Source: Fictibacillus gelatini DSM 15865 (lineage in GTDB: Bacteria > Bacillota > Bacilli > Bacillales > Fictibacillaceae). From it: a DNA stretch of 64,000 nt. Every line of letters begins with the position of its first letter. The first letter of the stretch is position 1. The notes under the pieces are model-generated. The model searched no databases, was not told the DNA's origin, and worked only from the letters and a program-made list of their open reading frames with translations. Positions 35,474 through 46,253 of the stretch are shown here, piece by piece. The stretch spans positions 310,001 to 374,000 of the forward strand of contig NZ_AUMP01000002.1 in assembly GCF_000430745.1 (NCBI RefSeq). The letters run 5' to 3'. Both the position numbers and the translations under genes were made by a program.

Positions 35474-36739
35474 ATGAAAACAGACGTTATTGTTATTGGC
35501 GGAGGTCCATCAGGGTTGATGGCGTCCGTTGCCGCAGCAACTCAAGGAGCCCGTGTGCTGCTCATTGATAAAGGAGATAAACTTGGAAGAAAGCTTGCCA
35601 TTTCCGGCGGAGGGCGGTGCAATGTAACAAACCGGCTTCCTGTCGCTGAAATCATTAAACACATTCCGGGAAATGGCCGCTTTTTATACAGTGCGTTTTC
35701 AATTTTCAACAATGAGGACATTATCGCATTTTTCGAAGGGCTTGGAATGCGGTTAAAGGAAGAAGATAATGGGCGGATGTTTCCCGTCAGCAATAAAGCG
35801 AAGGATGTCGTTGATGCACTGCTCGACAAAGTAAAATCACTCAATGTACTAATTCGTACGAATGCTCCTGTGAAAACGATTAACTTTTTAGAAACCGGAA
35901 AAAAAGAAGTTGTCTTAAAAAGCGGCGAAGTGTTATCCGCTTCGGCCGTTATCGTTGCTGTCGGGGGCAAGTCCGTTCCACATACTGGATCGACGGGTGA
36001 CGGCTACGCGTGGGCGAAAAAAGCGGGTCATACGATTACGGAACTTTATCCGACAGAAGTTCCAATCACATCAAAAGAGAAATTTATAATGAAAAAAGAG
36101 TTGCAAGGATTGTCATTAAGAGATATTCAGTTATCCGTCTGGAATCCTAAAGGCAAACCAATCATTTCGCATCGCGGGGATATGTTGTTCACCCATTTCG
36201 GCATTTCTGGCCCAACAGCGCTCAGATGCAGCCAATTTGTCGTAAAAGCGCGAAAAAAATTCAATGTGGATGAGATCACGATGAGCCTCGATGTATTTCC
36301 GGATAAGAATGAGGAAGAATTGTTTCAAGAAGTGACAAAGCTATTGAAAAACGAGCCGAAAAAAGCGGTCAAAAACGTGTTGAAAGGATTTTTGCCTGAA
36401 CGTTATTTGTTGTTTTTATTAAACCGGGCGGAAATCGGGCATGAAACAACATTTGAGCATTTGCCGAAACAAAACTTGCGCCAATTCGTCGCTTTCTTAA
36501 AAAAGTTTCCATTTCAAGTAAACGGTACGCTTTCCATTGAAAAAGCGTTTGTGACGGGTGGCGGGGTGTCGATTAAAGAAATCCATCCGAAGACGATGGA
36601 ATCCAAAATAAAAGACGGGCTTTATTTTTGCGGAGAAATTCTCGACATTCACGGCTATACTGGTGGATACAACATTACCGTCGCTTTCGTCACCGGGCAT
36701 TTGGCCGGAACAAATGCAGCGTTAGGAAAGAACATGTAA
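35474..36739 (+). CDS. ytfP: HI0933-family flavoprotein YtfP
   Basis: 421 aa. N-terminal FAD-binding [19 protein letters not shown], then [10 protein letters not shown] (HI0933-type signature), [19 protein letters not shown], and a C-terminal [19 protein letters not shown] that closes the flavin site. It belongs to the YhiN/BaiN-like NAD(P)/FAD oxidoreductases; the substrate is unknown. ATG 35474 is chosen (AGGTGGG 8 bp before); it gives the B. subtilis YtfP length. Divergent from murJ. Confidence 0.9.
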   Translation: MKTDVIVIGGGPSGLMASVAAATQGARVLLIDKGDKLGRKLAISGGGRCNVTNRLPVAEIIKHIPGNGRFLYSAFSIFNNEDIIAFFEGLGMRLKEEDNGRMFPVSNKAKDVVDALLDKVKSLNVLIRTNAPVKTINFLETGKKEVVLKSGEVLSASAVIVAVGGKSVPHTGSTGDGYAWAKKAGHTITELYPTEVPITSKEKFIMKKELQGLSLRDIQLSVWNPKGKPIISHRGDMLFTHFGISGPTALRCSQFVVKARKKFNVDEITMSLDVFPDKNEEELFQEVTKLLKNEPKKAVKNVLKGFLPERYLLFLLNRAEIGHETTFEHLPKQNLRQFVAFLKKFPFQVNGTLSIEKAFVTGGGVSIKEIHPKTMESKIKDGLYFCGEILDIHGYTGGYNITVAFVTGHLAGTNAALGKNM

Positions 36740-36764
36740 GGGAAGTCGGCTTATTCGATTTCCC
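36740..36764. terminator. Short hairpin between ytfP and cse60
   Basis: GGGAAGTCG/CGATTTCCC with one G-U pair; no clear U-tract. Confidence 0.45.
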
Positions 36765-36955
36765 TATTCTCGATAAATGATCATTGCGGAATACGAGTAA
36801 ATCGTTTCATCTTCGTCGTCTTTTAAACTATCGCTAATGGCAACCTGGTATTGGATCTCTTTAAGCTGGGGTTCTGTTATCGTCTCAAGAAACGCGTTAA
36901 CCGCTTCTTCAAGGTCTTCCTCATGTTCCTCGTCAAACAGCTTCACTTTGAGCAT
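36764..36955 (-). CDS. cse60: Sporulation protein Cse60
   Basis: A 63-aa small acidic protein: LKVKLFDEEHEEDLEEAVNAF at the start and QVAISDS...YSYSAMIIY at the end match the Cse60 family, a sigma-E-dependent mother-cell product in B. subtilis of unknown function. ATG 36955 follows CAGGAGGTG by 7 bp. I could not place a convincing sigma-E promoter upstream. Confidence 0.82.
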   Translation of the reverse strand: MLKVKLFDEEHEEDLEEAVNAFLETITEPQLKEIQYQVAISDSLKDDEDETIYSYSAMIIYRE

Positions 36956-37033
36956 TTTCAGCACCTCCTGCATGAAAATTTCAACCAGGAGCCTGTCGAA
37001 TCCTTTGTAGGAAATTGACTAGTTTTGCAATCA

Positions 37034-37071
37034 AAAAACACCTTCTGGCTAACTTTACAGAAGGTGTTTTT
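37034..37071 (-). terminator. ytwF terminator
   Basis: A perfect 14-bp stem AAAAACACCTTCTG / CAGAAGGTGTTTTT, followed leftward by TTGATT. Confidence 0.85.
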
Positions 37072-37075
37072 CAAC

Positions 37076-37381
37076 TTACTCCGCTTTATTATATTTCAGC
37101 ATGCCGCCAACCATGTTTTTTACCTTATAACCATGATCCTGCAAGAACTGGCATACCCGTTCACTGCGTCCACCGGAACGGCAAATGATAATATGTTCCT
37201 CATCTTTGTCGATCTCATCCAAACGTTCCGGAATATCGCCCATTTTGATATGCTTCGCTTCCGGAATTTTCCCTTCCGCTACCTCTTCATCTTCACGAAC
37301 GTCGATAAGAGATACTTTTTTACCTTCTTTCAAAAGTTCTTTTACTTCGTCTGTTGTAATTGTCGGTACTTGTTGTTCCAT
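37076..37381 (-). CDS. ytwF: Rhodanese-domain protein YtwF
   Basis: A 101-aa single rhodanese domain: SLIDVREDEEVAEGKIPEAKHI and the active-site loop ICRSGGRSERV with its cysteine. It carries persulfide sulfur or acts as a sulfurtransferase partner; the acceptor is unknown. It ends in a strong terminator and is separated from cse60 by it. AAGGATG-type site before the ATG. Confidence 0.92.
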   Translation of the reverse strand: MEQQVPTITTDEVKELLKEGKKVSLIDVREDEEVAEGKIPEAKHIKMGDIPERLDEIDKDEEHIIICRSGGRSERVCQFLQDHGYKVKNMVGGMLKYNKAE

Positions 37382-37549
37382 TTTATCATCCTTCCATTTG
37401 TTTTCATTCCTTTATTTTTCATGTTCAGAGGATGAAAGTCAAGTTTGCAGCTGAAGTTTGAATTCATTTTTAAAACTATTCATATTCGAACATTCTTATT
37501 AGTTTTGTTGATATAATGTAAACAATCATTAATTTCCCCGGAGGATGGA

Positions 37550-38425
37550 ATGAATCCCGAACCACGAATTACACGCAGACAGTTTTTAAAAAAAAGTAAA
37601 AAATTGCTTCTTGGTGCAGCTGTTATTTTAGCAACCGGCTCTTATTCTACTTTAATCGAGCCGTTTTGGATTGAAATAAAAAAAGTTCATATTAAAATAA
37701 ATAACCTTCCTCCTGCTTTTGATGGATTTAAGATCATCCATTTTAGCGATATTCATCTCGGCTTTCATTTTCAGCCCGGACACTTGCCGAAAATCGTAAA
37801 TATGATTCATCGATTAGAACCCGATCTTATTTGTTTTACCGGCGATTTACTAGATACTATTCATTCACTAGACGCATTGCCTAATTCTATTTCTTCACTT
37901 CAGCACCTAAATGCTCCTTTTGGCAAGTTAGCTGTTTTAGGGAACCATGACTATATGGCCGGAGTTGATCGGGTATCCCAAGGACTTAGACAGTCGGGAT
38001 TTCAGTTATTAATTAATGAAAATACGGTAGTTAGCAAAAAGGGAGATCTTCTATTTATAAGCGGGATTGATGACAGCCTGTTCGGGTATCCATCTCTTGA
38101 AAAAGCAACAGCAAACGTTCCGGATAATGCGTGCCACATTCTATTATCCCACGAACCTGATATTGCCGAGATTAGTAGCCGATACCGGATTGATCTTCAG
38201 CTCTCCGGCCATACTCATGGCGGACAAGTCCGTCTTCCTTTTGTCGGGCCAATTCTTACTCCTGACCTCGGAAAAAATTACGTTTCAGGATTATACCGGG
38301 TGAAACATTCTAACTTGCAAGTGTACACGAACCGGGGAATAGGAACGACCCATTTGCCTATTCGTTTTTTATGCCGCCCCGAGATCACGCTCATTACCCT
38401 TGAAAAAGCTAAGGACCGCAGGTGA
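37550..38425 (+). CDS. Tat-exported metallophosphoesterase (YkuE-like)
   Basis: 291 aa. The N-terminus TRRQFLKKSKKLLLGAAVIL is a twin-arginine signal (S/TRRxFLK) plus hydrophobic core. The calcineurin-like core follows: HFSDIHLGFHF (Asp/His), CFTGDLLD, LGNHDYMAG (Asn-His-Asp), LLSHEPD and LSGHTHGGQVRLP. B. subtilis YkuE, a known TatAyCy substrate, has this layout. It probably acts at the cell wall on an unknown phosphoester. GGAGGATGG precedes the ATG. No tat genes lie in the window. Confidence 0.92.
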   Translation: MNPEPRITRRQFLKKSKKLLLGAAVILATGSYSTLIEPFWIEIKKVHIKINNLPPAFDGFKIIHFSDIHLGFHFQPGHLPKIVNMIHRLEPDLICFTGDLLDTIHSLDALPNSISSLQHLNAPFGKLAVLGNHDYMAGVDRVSQGLRQSGFQLLINENTVVSKKGDLLFISGIDDSLFGYPSLEKATANVPDNACHILLSHEPDIAEISSRYRIDLQLSGHTHGGQVRLPFVGPILTPDLGKNYVSGLYRVKHSNLQVYTNRGIGTTHLPIRFLCRPEITLITLEKAKDRR

Positions 38426-38436
38426 GCGGTCTTTTT
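38411..38436 (+). terminator. Terminator after the phosphoesterase gene
   Basis: GGACCGC/GCGGTCT stem followed by TTTTT. Confidence 0.82.
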
Positions 38437-38467
38437 AGTTTGCAGGAAACCCATCTTCTACTCATTA

Positions 38468-38551
38468 TTCCGCCAATTCCAATAATATTTCCGCCGAAAT
38501 TGGTCATAATTCCGCCGATTTAAGGCAGTATTCCGCCAAAGGAAAAGACCG
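38468..38551. repeat. Four TTCCGCC motifs at exact 21-bp spacing
   Basis: TTCCGCC begins at 38468, 38489, 38510 and 38531, each 21 bp apart. The 14 bp between copies vary. The array lies between two convergent terminators. Confidence 0.8.
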
Positions 38552-38573
38552 CTCATTATAAGCGGTCTTTTGG
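38543..38573 (-). terminator. leuS terminator
   Basis: A perfect 11-bp stem AAAAGACCGCT / AGCGGTCTTTT (38543-38553 with 38561-38571). Its core GACCGC/GCGGTC repeats that of the opposing terminator. Confidence 0.85.
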
Positions 38574-38575
38574 AC

Positions 38576-40993
<2,418 letters not shown>

Positions 40994-41055
40994 AGGTAAA
41001 CTCTCCTCCATCTTATTGACTTACACTGCTCCTTGCGAGCGATCTTTTTGTTAGA

Positions 41056-41312
41056 ATTAAAAAAACCTCCCGTCCCAATAATAGGGACGAAAGGTTGTTT
41101 CATTCAAAAAACCTGCCGCGGTACCACCCACATTAGCACTCAAGCTGAGCGCTCGCTCAATTTCCCTTAACGCGGATATACGGCAAGCATTACTTTGCAT
41201 TTTCACACTTGCAACTTCGAGGCGAGTTCAAAAAGATCCGGGATTGACTTGCACCGACCGTCAATTCTCTACTTCCCTGTTCTTATTTACTACTCCTCAT
41301 CATCGTCTTTTC
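41056..41312 (-). promoter_or_regulatory. T-box leader (leucine) upstream of leuS
   Basis: Leftward: a stem I region with an AGTA-type box (GGAGTAGTAAATAAGA), a terminal loop block GGTCGGTGCAAGTC, a specifier-loop GAACTCGCC with CTC (a Leu codon) at 41224-41226, the T-box GGGTGGTACCGCGG near 41115-41129, and the terminator stem AACCTTTCGTCCC/GGGACGGGAGGTT (41064-41096) with a T-run. Uncharged tRNA-Leu binding would favour readthrough. Confidence 0.92.
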
Positions 41313-41336
41313 AATTCATCATTATTATTAATTAGT

Positions 41337-41365
41337 ATTTTATGAATGTTACAGAAAAATGTCAA
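41337..41365 (-). promoter_or_regulatory. leuS promoter
   Basis: Leftward: -35 TTGACA (41360-41365), exactly 17 bp, -10 TAAAAT (41337-41342). Confidence 0.75.
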
Positions 41366-41409
41366 GAAAATTTAAAAACAGTATCGCCTGAACTAGCATA
41401 TTTTATACA

Positions 41410-42075
41410 TCAGCTAAAGAAAGGATATACAATCGAAGTCAAGCTGCTAATGACGACTGTGATCGCGTTTTGCAAAACATTGAAAAAATATTGGTTTAAT
41501 GGTGTTATGATGATAATGAAGAAAAGCAAAATACCAAAGTGTTCAAAACGCATCATCGCCTGCCTGATTGTATCCGGGGCCAGTTCCTCCAGCACGCGAT
41601 AACCGTCGAGCGGTGGAAGCGGAAATAAATTGAAAACGAATAAAAGGACATTCAATTTAATAATATTCGTAATTAAATCATTGATCATTTGCAATTTATC
41701 TAATGATACGTTTTGTAAAATGCCAGTATGAAAAAGGGCATAAAACACAATAATACCGATGAACGCAACGATTAAATTGCTTAAAGGGCCAGCGATGGAA
41801 ACAAGAATGCTATGAAGGTGCGGCCGTTTAAAGTTTCGGCGGTCAACCGGAACAGGTCTTGCCCAGCCAAAACCTGCAATTAGAATCAATATCGTGCCAA
41901 TCGGATCGATATGTGACACCGGCGAGAGCGTCAATCTTCCTAAATTTTTTGCCGTCGGATCCCCGCATTTATAAGCGACGAGTGCATGGGCGTATTCATG
42001 GACGGTAAAACCGATGACAAAAGCAATAATTACATAAGGCAACTCTTGCAACGAAAAAGCTAAAAATTGTTCCAT
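41410..42075 (-). CDS. Site-2 protease family (M50) membrane protein
   Basis: 221 aa with about 5-6 transmembrane helices. The zinc site is HEYAHA (about residues 26-31) and the third ligand Asp lies in FNLFPLPPLDGYRVL. Small rhomboid-like M50 proteases of this size (YwhC-like) are common in Firmicutes; the substrate is unknown. GGGAGAG precedes the ATG. I see no terminator between it and the leuS promoter on the same strand, so some read-through is possible. Confidence 0.88.
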   Translation of the reverse strand: MEQFLAFSLQELPYVIIAFVIGFTVHEYAHALVAYKCGDPTAKNLGRLTLSPVSHIDPIGTILILIAGFGWARPVPVDRRNFKRPHLHSILVSIAGPLSNLIVAFIGIIVFYALFHTGILQNVSLDKLQMINDLITNIIKLNVLLFVFNLFPLPPLDGYRVLEELAPDTIRQAMMRFEHFGILLFFIIIITPLNQYFFNVLQNAITVVISSLTSIVYPFFS

Positions 42076-42157
42076 AATTCTCTCCCAACGATTTAGTTTC
42101 CTATTTATTATAAGCGATCACCTTCTATATTCCTATTGACAAAATACGAAATTAAAA

Positions 42158-42181
42158 TCCGCTGTTAAATGAAACAGCGGA
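42158..42181 (-). terminator. yttB terminator
   Basis: TCCGCTGTT/AACAGCGGA stem (42158-42166 with 42173-42181), then leftward TTTTAATTTCG. Confidence 0.8.
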
Positions 42182-42190
42182 CTTCATTAT

Positions 42191-43387
42191 TTAAATATCC
42201 AAAGGCTTCTCTTTTACTTTGATAGAAGGGATCAGGCGATCAAACGCCTGGGTTACTAGCATCGATAGAATAAAAAATCCAAAAATGATGCCAAAAAGTG
42301 TATTCATTCCAAATTGGTCAACAATAAATCCACCAAAAACCGGGCCGATCATTCTACCAGCGGTTGCCGTGCTGTTGACAACTCCTTGATAAAATCCCGC
42401 CCGTCCGTCAGGTGCAAGTTCATTTGCGATAGAAGGGATGCCCGGCCAGACAAACATTTCCCCAATTGTCAAAATCAGCATGGCTATTAAAAATCCGCTA
42501 AACGCGTGAGCGGTACTGACGACGATAAACGAGACGATAAAAATAGAATAACCTATCATAATTTGTGCTTTTGATGAATGAATCCACTTTTTCAAGACTA
42601 CATTCAAAAAAGGCTGCCCGAGCACAATAACAGCACCGTTGACCGTCCATAATAAACTATATTGCTTAAGGTCGATGCCAATTTCCTGAGTGTGTGAGGC
42701 TATAGAGGAAGTCCATTGAACATAACAAATCCAAGCCAACAAATACCCTGTACATAAAACAAGCAATGCTTTGAATACGCTTTTGTTTTTAATTCGTTTG
42801 TTTTGGGTAAGCACACTTTCCGGTGATACCGCATGGAGAGCAGTTCCCATGCCCCTATAACCAAAAATGACCAAAAGCAAAAAGACGATCACTAATAGCG
42901 TATTGCCGATAAAAGACCATTCAAAAGAAATTGAAGCTGCTAAACCGCCAATTGCGGCACCGACCGCAACGCCGACGTTTTGCGCAACATATATGGCATT
43001 AAAAGCTTTTCTTCCCCCTTCTTTCCAAACCGTTCCCGCCATGGCAAACATCGCCGGAAACGTAACGCCGCTTCCAAACCCGATAATGGTGAGCAATATC
43101 GCATACGGTAGAAAGCTGTGAAAAAATACAAGAGTAATTAATGATGCCGTAGTAATGCTTAATCCAATGATAACGGTTTTATACCCGCCAAATTTATCAA
43201 ACAACGTTCCTCCGATTAAATTGCCGATTACTCCCGCACCCGAGTTCAACATAAGAACAATTCCTGCAACCGTTAATGATCTTCCCAGATGGTCATGCAT
43301 GTAGATCGTATTTACCGGCCATAAAAACGATGTTCCTGTTACATTAATCATCATTCCGATCACTAAGAGCCAGACTGCTTTTGGCAT
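42191..43387 (-). CDS. yttB: MFS transporter, YttB-like
   Basis: 398 aa, 12 predicted transmembrane helices, MFS family. Motif-A-like GGTLFDKFGGYKTV after TM2 and the second-half equivalent are present. It aligns in size and place with B. subtilis YttB, which sits near leuS; the substrate is unknown. ATG 43387 follows GGGGGAG by 6 bp; the 21-codon extension lacks a site. Confidence 0.85.
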   Translation of the reverse strand: MPKAVWLLVIGMMINVTGTSFLWPVNTIYMHDHLGRSLTVAGIVLMLNSGAGVIGNLIGGTLFDKFGGYKTVIIGLSITTASLITLVFFHSFLPYAILLTIIGFGSGVTFPAMFAMAGTVWKEGGRKAFNAIYVAQNVGVAVGAAIGGLAASISFEWSFIGNTLLVIVFLLLVIFGYRGMGTALHAVSPESVLTQNKRIKNKSVFKALLVLCTGYLLAWICYVQWTSSIASHTQEIGIDLKQYSLLWTVNGAVIVLGQPFLNVVLKKWIHSSKAQIMIGYSIFIVSFIVVSTAHAFSGFLIAMLILTIGEMFVWPGIPSIANELAPDGRAGFYQGVVNSTATAGRMIGPVFGGFIVDQFGMNTLFGIIFGFFILSMLVTQAFDRLIPSIKVKEKPLDI

Positions 43388-43493
43388 GATGCTCTCCCCC
43401 ACTTCTCCAATATCCTTCTGTATTGTAGTTCTTTTTCTATTCAATGACAATTAACTTTACTCCATTTCCAAAAATTATCTCGTTCTCATCCGT

Positions 43494-43522
43494 TTGGAAT
43501 ATGGAGACTGGCATGTTACAAT
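43494..43522 (+). promoter_or_regulatory. ytqA-ytqB promoter
   Basis: -35 TTGGAA (43494-43499), exactly 17 bp, -10 TACAAT (43517-43522). About 60 bp of leader with a small hairpin (TAGTGCTTTT / AAAAGCATTACTA) follows. Confidence 0.65.
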
Positions 43523-43583
43523 GGCAGGTAGTGCTTTTTTCTATTTTCAACAAAAGCATTACTATGGAAAGGAGTTGTTTGTT

Positions 43584-44546
43584 GTGGCTCACGTAACAAA
43601 AGTTCCAGCACACTTTGGCGATAAGCGTTTTTATACATGGAATCAACATTTAAAGGAGCACTTTGGTGAAAAAATTATTAAAATTCCGCTTGATGGCGGT
43701 TTTGATTGCCCGAATCGGGACGGCAAGGTAGCTTATGGCGGATGCACCTTTTGCTCCCAGAGTGGATCCGGTGATTTTGCCGGAGATCGCCGGGACGATA
43801 TTATTACTCAATTTAATACCGTAAAAGAGAGAATGCATCAAAAGTGGAAAAAAGGAAAATATCTCGGGTACTTTCAGGCGTTTTCCAATACGTATGCTCC
43901 TGTAGAAAAGCTGAAGGAGATGTATGAAACGATTCTCGAACAAGAAGGTGTCGTCGGCCTTTCAATCGCAACGCGCCCGGACTGTCTTCCTGATGATGTG
44001 GTCGAATATCTTGCCGATTTAAATAAACGGACGTACCTCTGGGTCGAACTTGGCCTTCAAACCGTTCACGAGCGTACAGCTCTCCTTATTAACCGGGCAC
44101 ATGATTATCCAACATATGTTGAAGGCGTCAATAAACTCCGAAAGCATAACATTCGCGTCTGTTCCCACATTATTAACGGCCTGCCGCTTGAAACACCGGA
44201 AATGATGATGGAAACGGCCCGTGAAGTAGCAAAATTGGATGTTCAAGGAATCAAGATTCATCTTTTGCATTTATTAAAGAAAACGCCAATGGTCAAACAG
44301 TACGAACAAGGACTATTAGAGTTTCTCGATTTCGATACGTATGTCGGGCTTGTTTGTGACCAGCTTGAAATTTTGCCGCCGGATATGATGATCCACCGGT
44401 TGACAGGCGACGGACCTCCCGACTTGATGATCGGACCGATGTGGAGCTTAAAGAAATGGGAAGTCTTGAATGCGATTGAAGATGAATTAAAACGAAGAGA
44501 TAGTTTTCAAGGCAAATTTTATCAACCTGCGGTGAAAGTGCAATGA
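43584..44546 (+). CDS. ytqA: Radical SAM protein YtqA (tRNA mnm5U pathway, MnmL-type)
   Basis: 320 aa, TIGR01212-type radical SAM enzyme. The [4Fe-4S] cysteines are in CPNRDGKVAYGGCTFC, a CX11CX2C spacing unlike the common CX3CX2C. SIATRPDCLPD and ELGLQTVHERT follow. As I recall, this family acts in U34 wobble modification of tRNA in Gram-positives, and its partner methyltransferase is adjacent here. GTG 43584 is chosen (GGAG 9 bp before, MAHVTKVPAHF); it gives the B. subtilis length. Confidence 0.88.
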   Translation: MAHVTKVPAHFGDKRFYTWNQHLKEHFGEKIIKIPLDGGFDCPNRDGKVAYGGCTFCSQSGSGDFAGDRRDDIITQFNTVKERMHQKWKKGKYLGYFQAFSNTYAPVEKLKEMYETILEQEGVVGLSIATRPDCLPDDVVEYLADLNKRTYLWVELGLQTVHERTALLINRAHDYPTYVEGVNKLRKHNIRVCSHIINGLPLETPEMMMETAREVAKLDVQGIKIHLLHLLKKTPMVKQYEQGLLEFLDFDTYVGLVCDQLEILPPDMMIHRLTGDGPPDLMIGPMWSLKKWEVLNAIEDELKRRDSFQGKFYQPAVKVQ

Positions 44547-45115
44547 AGCTACAAGGAATATTACCTTTTGCAAGAACGTTGCTTGCCTCAGCTGTCGGGG
44601 AAGGTGATATTGCGGTCGATGCAACTTGCGGTAACGGCAATGATACACTCTTTTTAGCCAGACTTGTCGGTAAAGATGGCCATGTTTTCGGATTCGACAT
44701 TCAAATTGAGGCAATCGCGGCCACGAATCATAAACTGGAAGTTAATAACTGCCGCCAGAACGTAACCTTATTCCACGCTTCACACGCCGAATTAAAAAAC
44801 TATATTCCTGACACGATGAAAGGGAAAATAAAAGGCGCTGTGTTTAATCTCGGTTATCTTCCCGGCGGGAATAAAACGATCGTAACAAAAGGCGACTCGA
44901 CCATTTCTGCAATTGAAAGTCTTCTTGAGCTAATGGGAAAAGAAGCGGTTATCGTTCTTGTCATTTATCATGGACATGAACAGGGGAAGGTCGAACGGGA
45001 TGAAGTAATGGCATATGTCAAGAGCCTTGATCAACAAGCTGTTCACGTTCTCCAATACGGATTCATTAATCAAAAAAACAATCCGCCGTTTATCGTGGCG
45101 ATTGAAAAAAGATAA
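44543..45115 (+). CDS. ytqB: Class I SAM methyltransferase YtqB (MnmM-type)
   Basis: 190 aa. SAM motif I is VDATCGNGNDTLFLA, and AVFNLGYLPGGNK is the NLGYLPG motif of the family. B. subtilis YtqB has been reported as MnmM, which methylates nm5U34 to mnm5U34 in tRNA. The start ATG overlaps the ytqA stop by 4 bp (ATGA), so the pair is translationally coupled. A strong terminator follows. Confidence 0.92.
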   Translation: MKLQGILPFARTLLASAVGEGDIAVDATCGNGNDTLFLARLVGKDGHVFGFDIQIEAIAATNHKLEVNNCRQNVTLFHASHAELKNYIPDTMKGKIKGAVFNLGYLPGGNKTIVTKGDSTISAIESLLELMGKEAVIVLVIYHGHEQGKVERDEVMAYVKSLDQQAVHVLQYGFINQKNNPPFIVAIEKR

Positions 45116-45148
45116 AGCTCTTTCCTTTGGGCGAGGAAAGAGCTTTTC
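45113..45148. terminator. Terminator between ytqB and ytpB
   Basis: A 13-bp stem AAAGCTCTTTCCT / AGGAAAGAGCTTT (left arm 45114-45126, right arm from 45134), with T-tracts on both strands. Confidence 0.85.
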
Positions 45149-46216
45149 TTATCCTGATGACATCTTCAGTCGTTCGTACAGTTTTCTGTTTAAATAAAAA
45201 AATAAAGTTGAGCCGCCGCCAAGTCGAATAATTTTATCTGCCGCTTCTTTCGTTTGCTGATCTTTCCTTACTTTTTGATCCGCTAAGTATATGCCAAGAA
45301 GGCCGCGATTGATCAGCCGGTGAAATTTATAGTTCGGAAGAGTGCGAATGCTTTTGTCGGCCTGTTTGACAAAGTGGGTAAAACGCTCCAGTAAATGCTG
45401 ATTGTTATCATAGTATGAACAAAAGTTCAAATCCCCTCCTAATCGATCTTCTTCTTGATCGACTAAGTAATCAAGCAAAATATGGAGGCCCTGAACCCAT
45501 GGGAAGTAACCTTCCTTAACTGTATGTACCAACTCTTTCGAACATTGATTGCCAAATGCATATGACACTAAACAAAAAATTCCGAGTGTAGAGCCGGCAC
45601 AGGCCGAAAACTCATACCAGCTCATTTCCGGCAAAGACTTTTGATGCTTCGAATGCCACGCCTTTAATCGAGGAACCCGTTCATCAACCTTCACATGTTT
45701 ATGAACTTGCAGGTCGCAATAGTAACGGGCCAATTCAATTAATGCATCATGTATGAAATGAAACTTCGGTGCTTTTTCTAAAACATCCTGGCATGTCTCT
45801 ACAAGTGCTGATAAATAACCGCCATCATCTTGTTCCGCACGATATCGATAATAGTTCACATGAATGGCGCCCGGTGTTAGCGCATGAATCATCGACTCGT
45901 GCAATGCTTCAAAATCAACCGGATCAAGAGACGTACTGCGGTCACATAAATTATCAAGATAATCGCTGATCGTTTGATAAGCGACGACAAAACGAATAAC
46001 CTCATCTTTATGTTCGCCGGATAGCAATGCAAAAATGGAACCGCCTTCACAGTGGAACGTTTTTGTGTCAATGCTGGCGAGTGCTTGTTTTCTTAATTCT
46101 TCATTCGGAATCGTATTCGCTCGCTCTTTCCATTTCCTAAGATAAAAGGAGACAGTTGGAAAGATATCGCGGTAAATTCTATACATAAGTGTCCATGGCT
46201 GCTCTGGTACATTCAT
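45149..46216 (-). CDS. ytpB: Tetraprenyl-beta-curcumene synthase YtpB (DUF2600)
   Basis: 355 aa, all-helical isoprenoid synthase of the YtpB family, which cyclises tetraprenyl diphosphate into the C35 terpenoid of Bacillus sesquarterpenes. DYLDNLCDR (about residue 90) is the first Asp-rich motif, and DYLVDQEEDRLGGDLNFC (about 250) carries further acidic residues. ATG 46216 follows AAGGAGTG; it lies 37 bp after ytpA. The locus pairing with ytpA is as in B. subtilis. Confidence 0.9.
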   Translation of the reverse strand: MNVPEQPWTLMYRIYRDIFPTVSFYLRKWKERANTIPNEELRKQALASIDTKTFHCEGGSIFALLSGEHKDEVIRFVVAYQTISDYLDNLCDRSTSLDPVDFEALHESMIHALTPGAIHVNYYRYRAEQDDGGYLSALVETCQDVLEKAPKFHFIHDALIELARYYCDLQVHKHVKVDERVPRLKAWHSKHQKSLPEMSWYEFSACAGSTLGIFCLVSYAFGNQCSKELVHTVKEGYFPWVQGLHILLDYLVDQEEDRLGGDLNFCSYYDNNQHLLERFTHFVKQADKSIRTLPNYKFHRLINRGLLGIYLADQKVRKDQQTKEAADKIIRLGGGSTLFFYLNRKLYERLKMSSG

Positions 46217-46253
46217 TCTTTTCACTCCTTGCTCCAAACCAATTGTCTCCCTA

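Noticed and set aside
36956-37033. Sigma-E promoter of cse60
   Set aside because: No -10 resembling CATACAAT at correct spacing from a -35-like sequence.
37025-37435. Plus-strand 136-codon frame opposite ytwF
   Set aside because: Shadow of the rhodanese gene, Phe/Leu-rich, no ribosome site.
41342-41602. Plus-strand 86-codon frame opposite the site-2 protease
   Set aside because: Begins within the leuS promoter on the other strand and runs antisense over a conserved gene.
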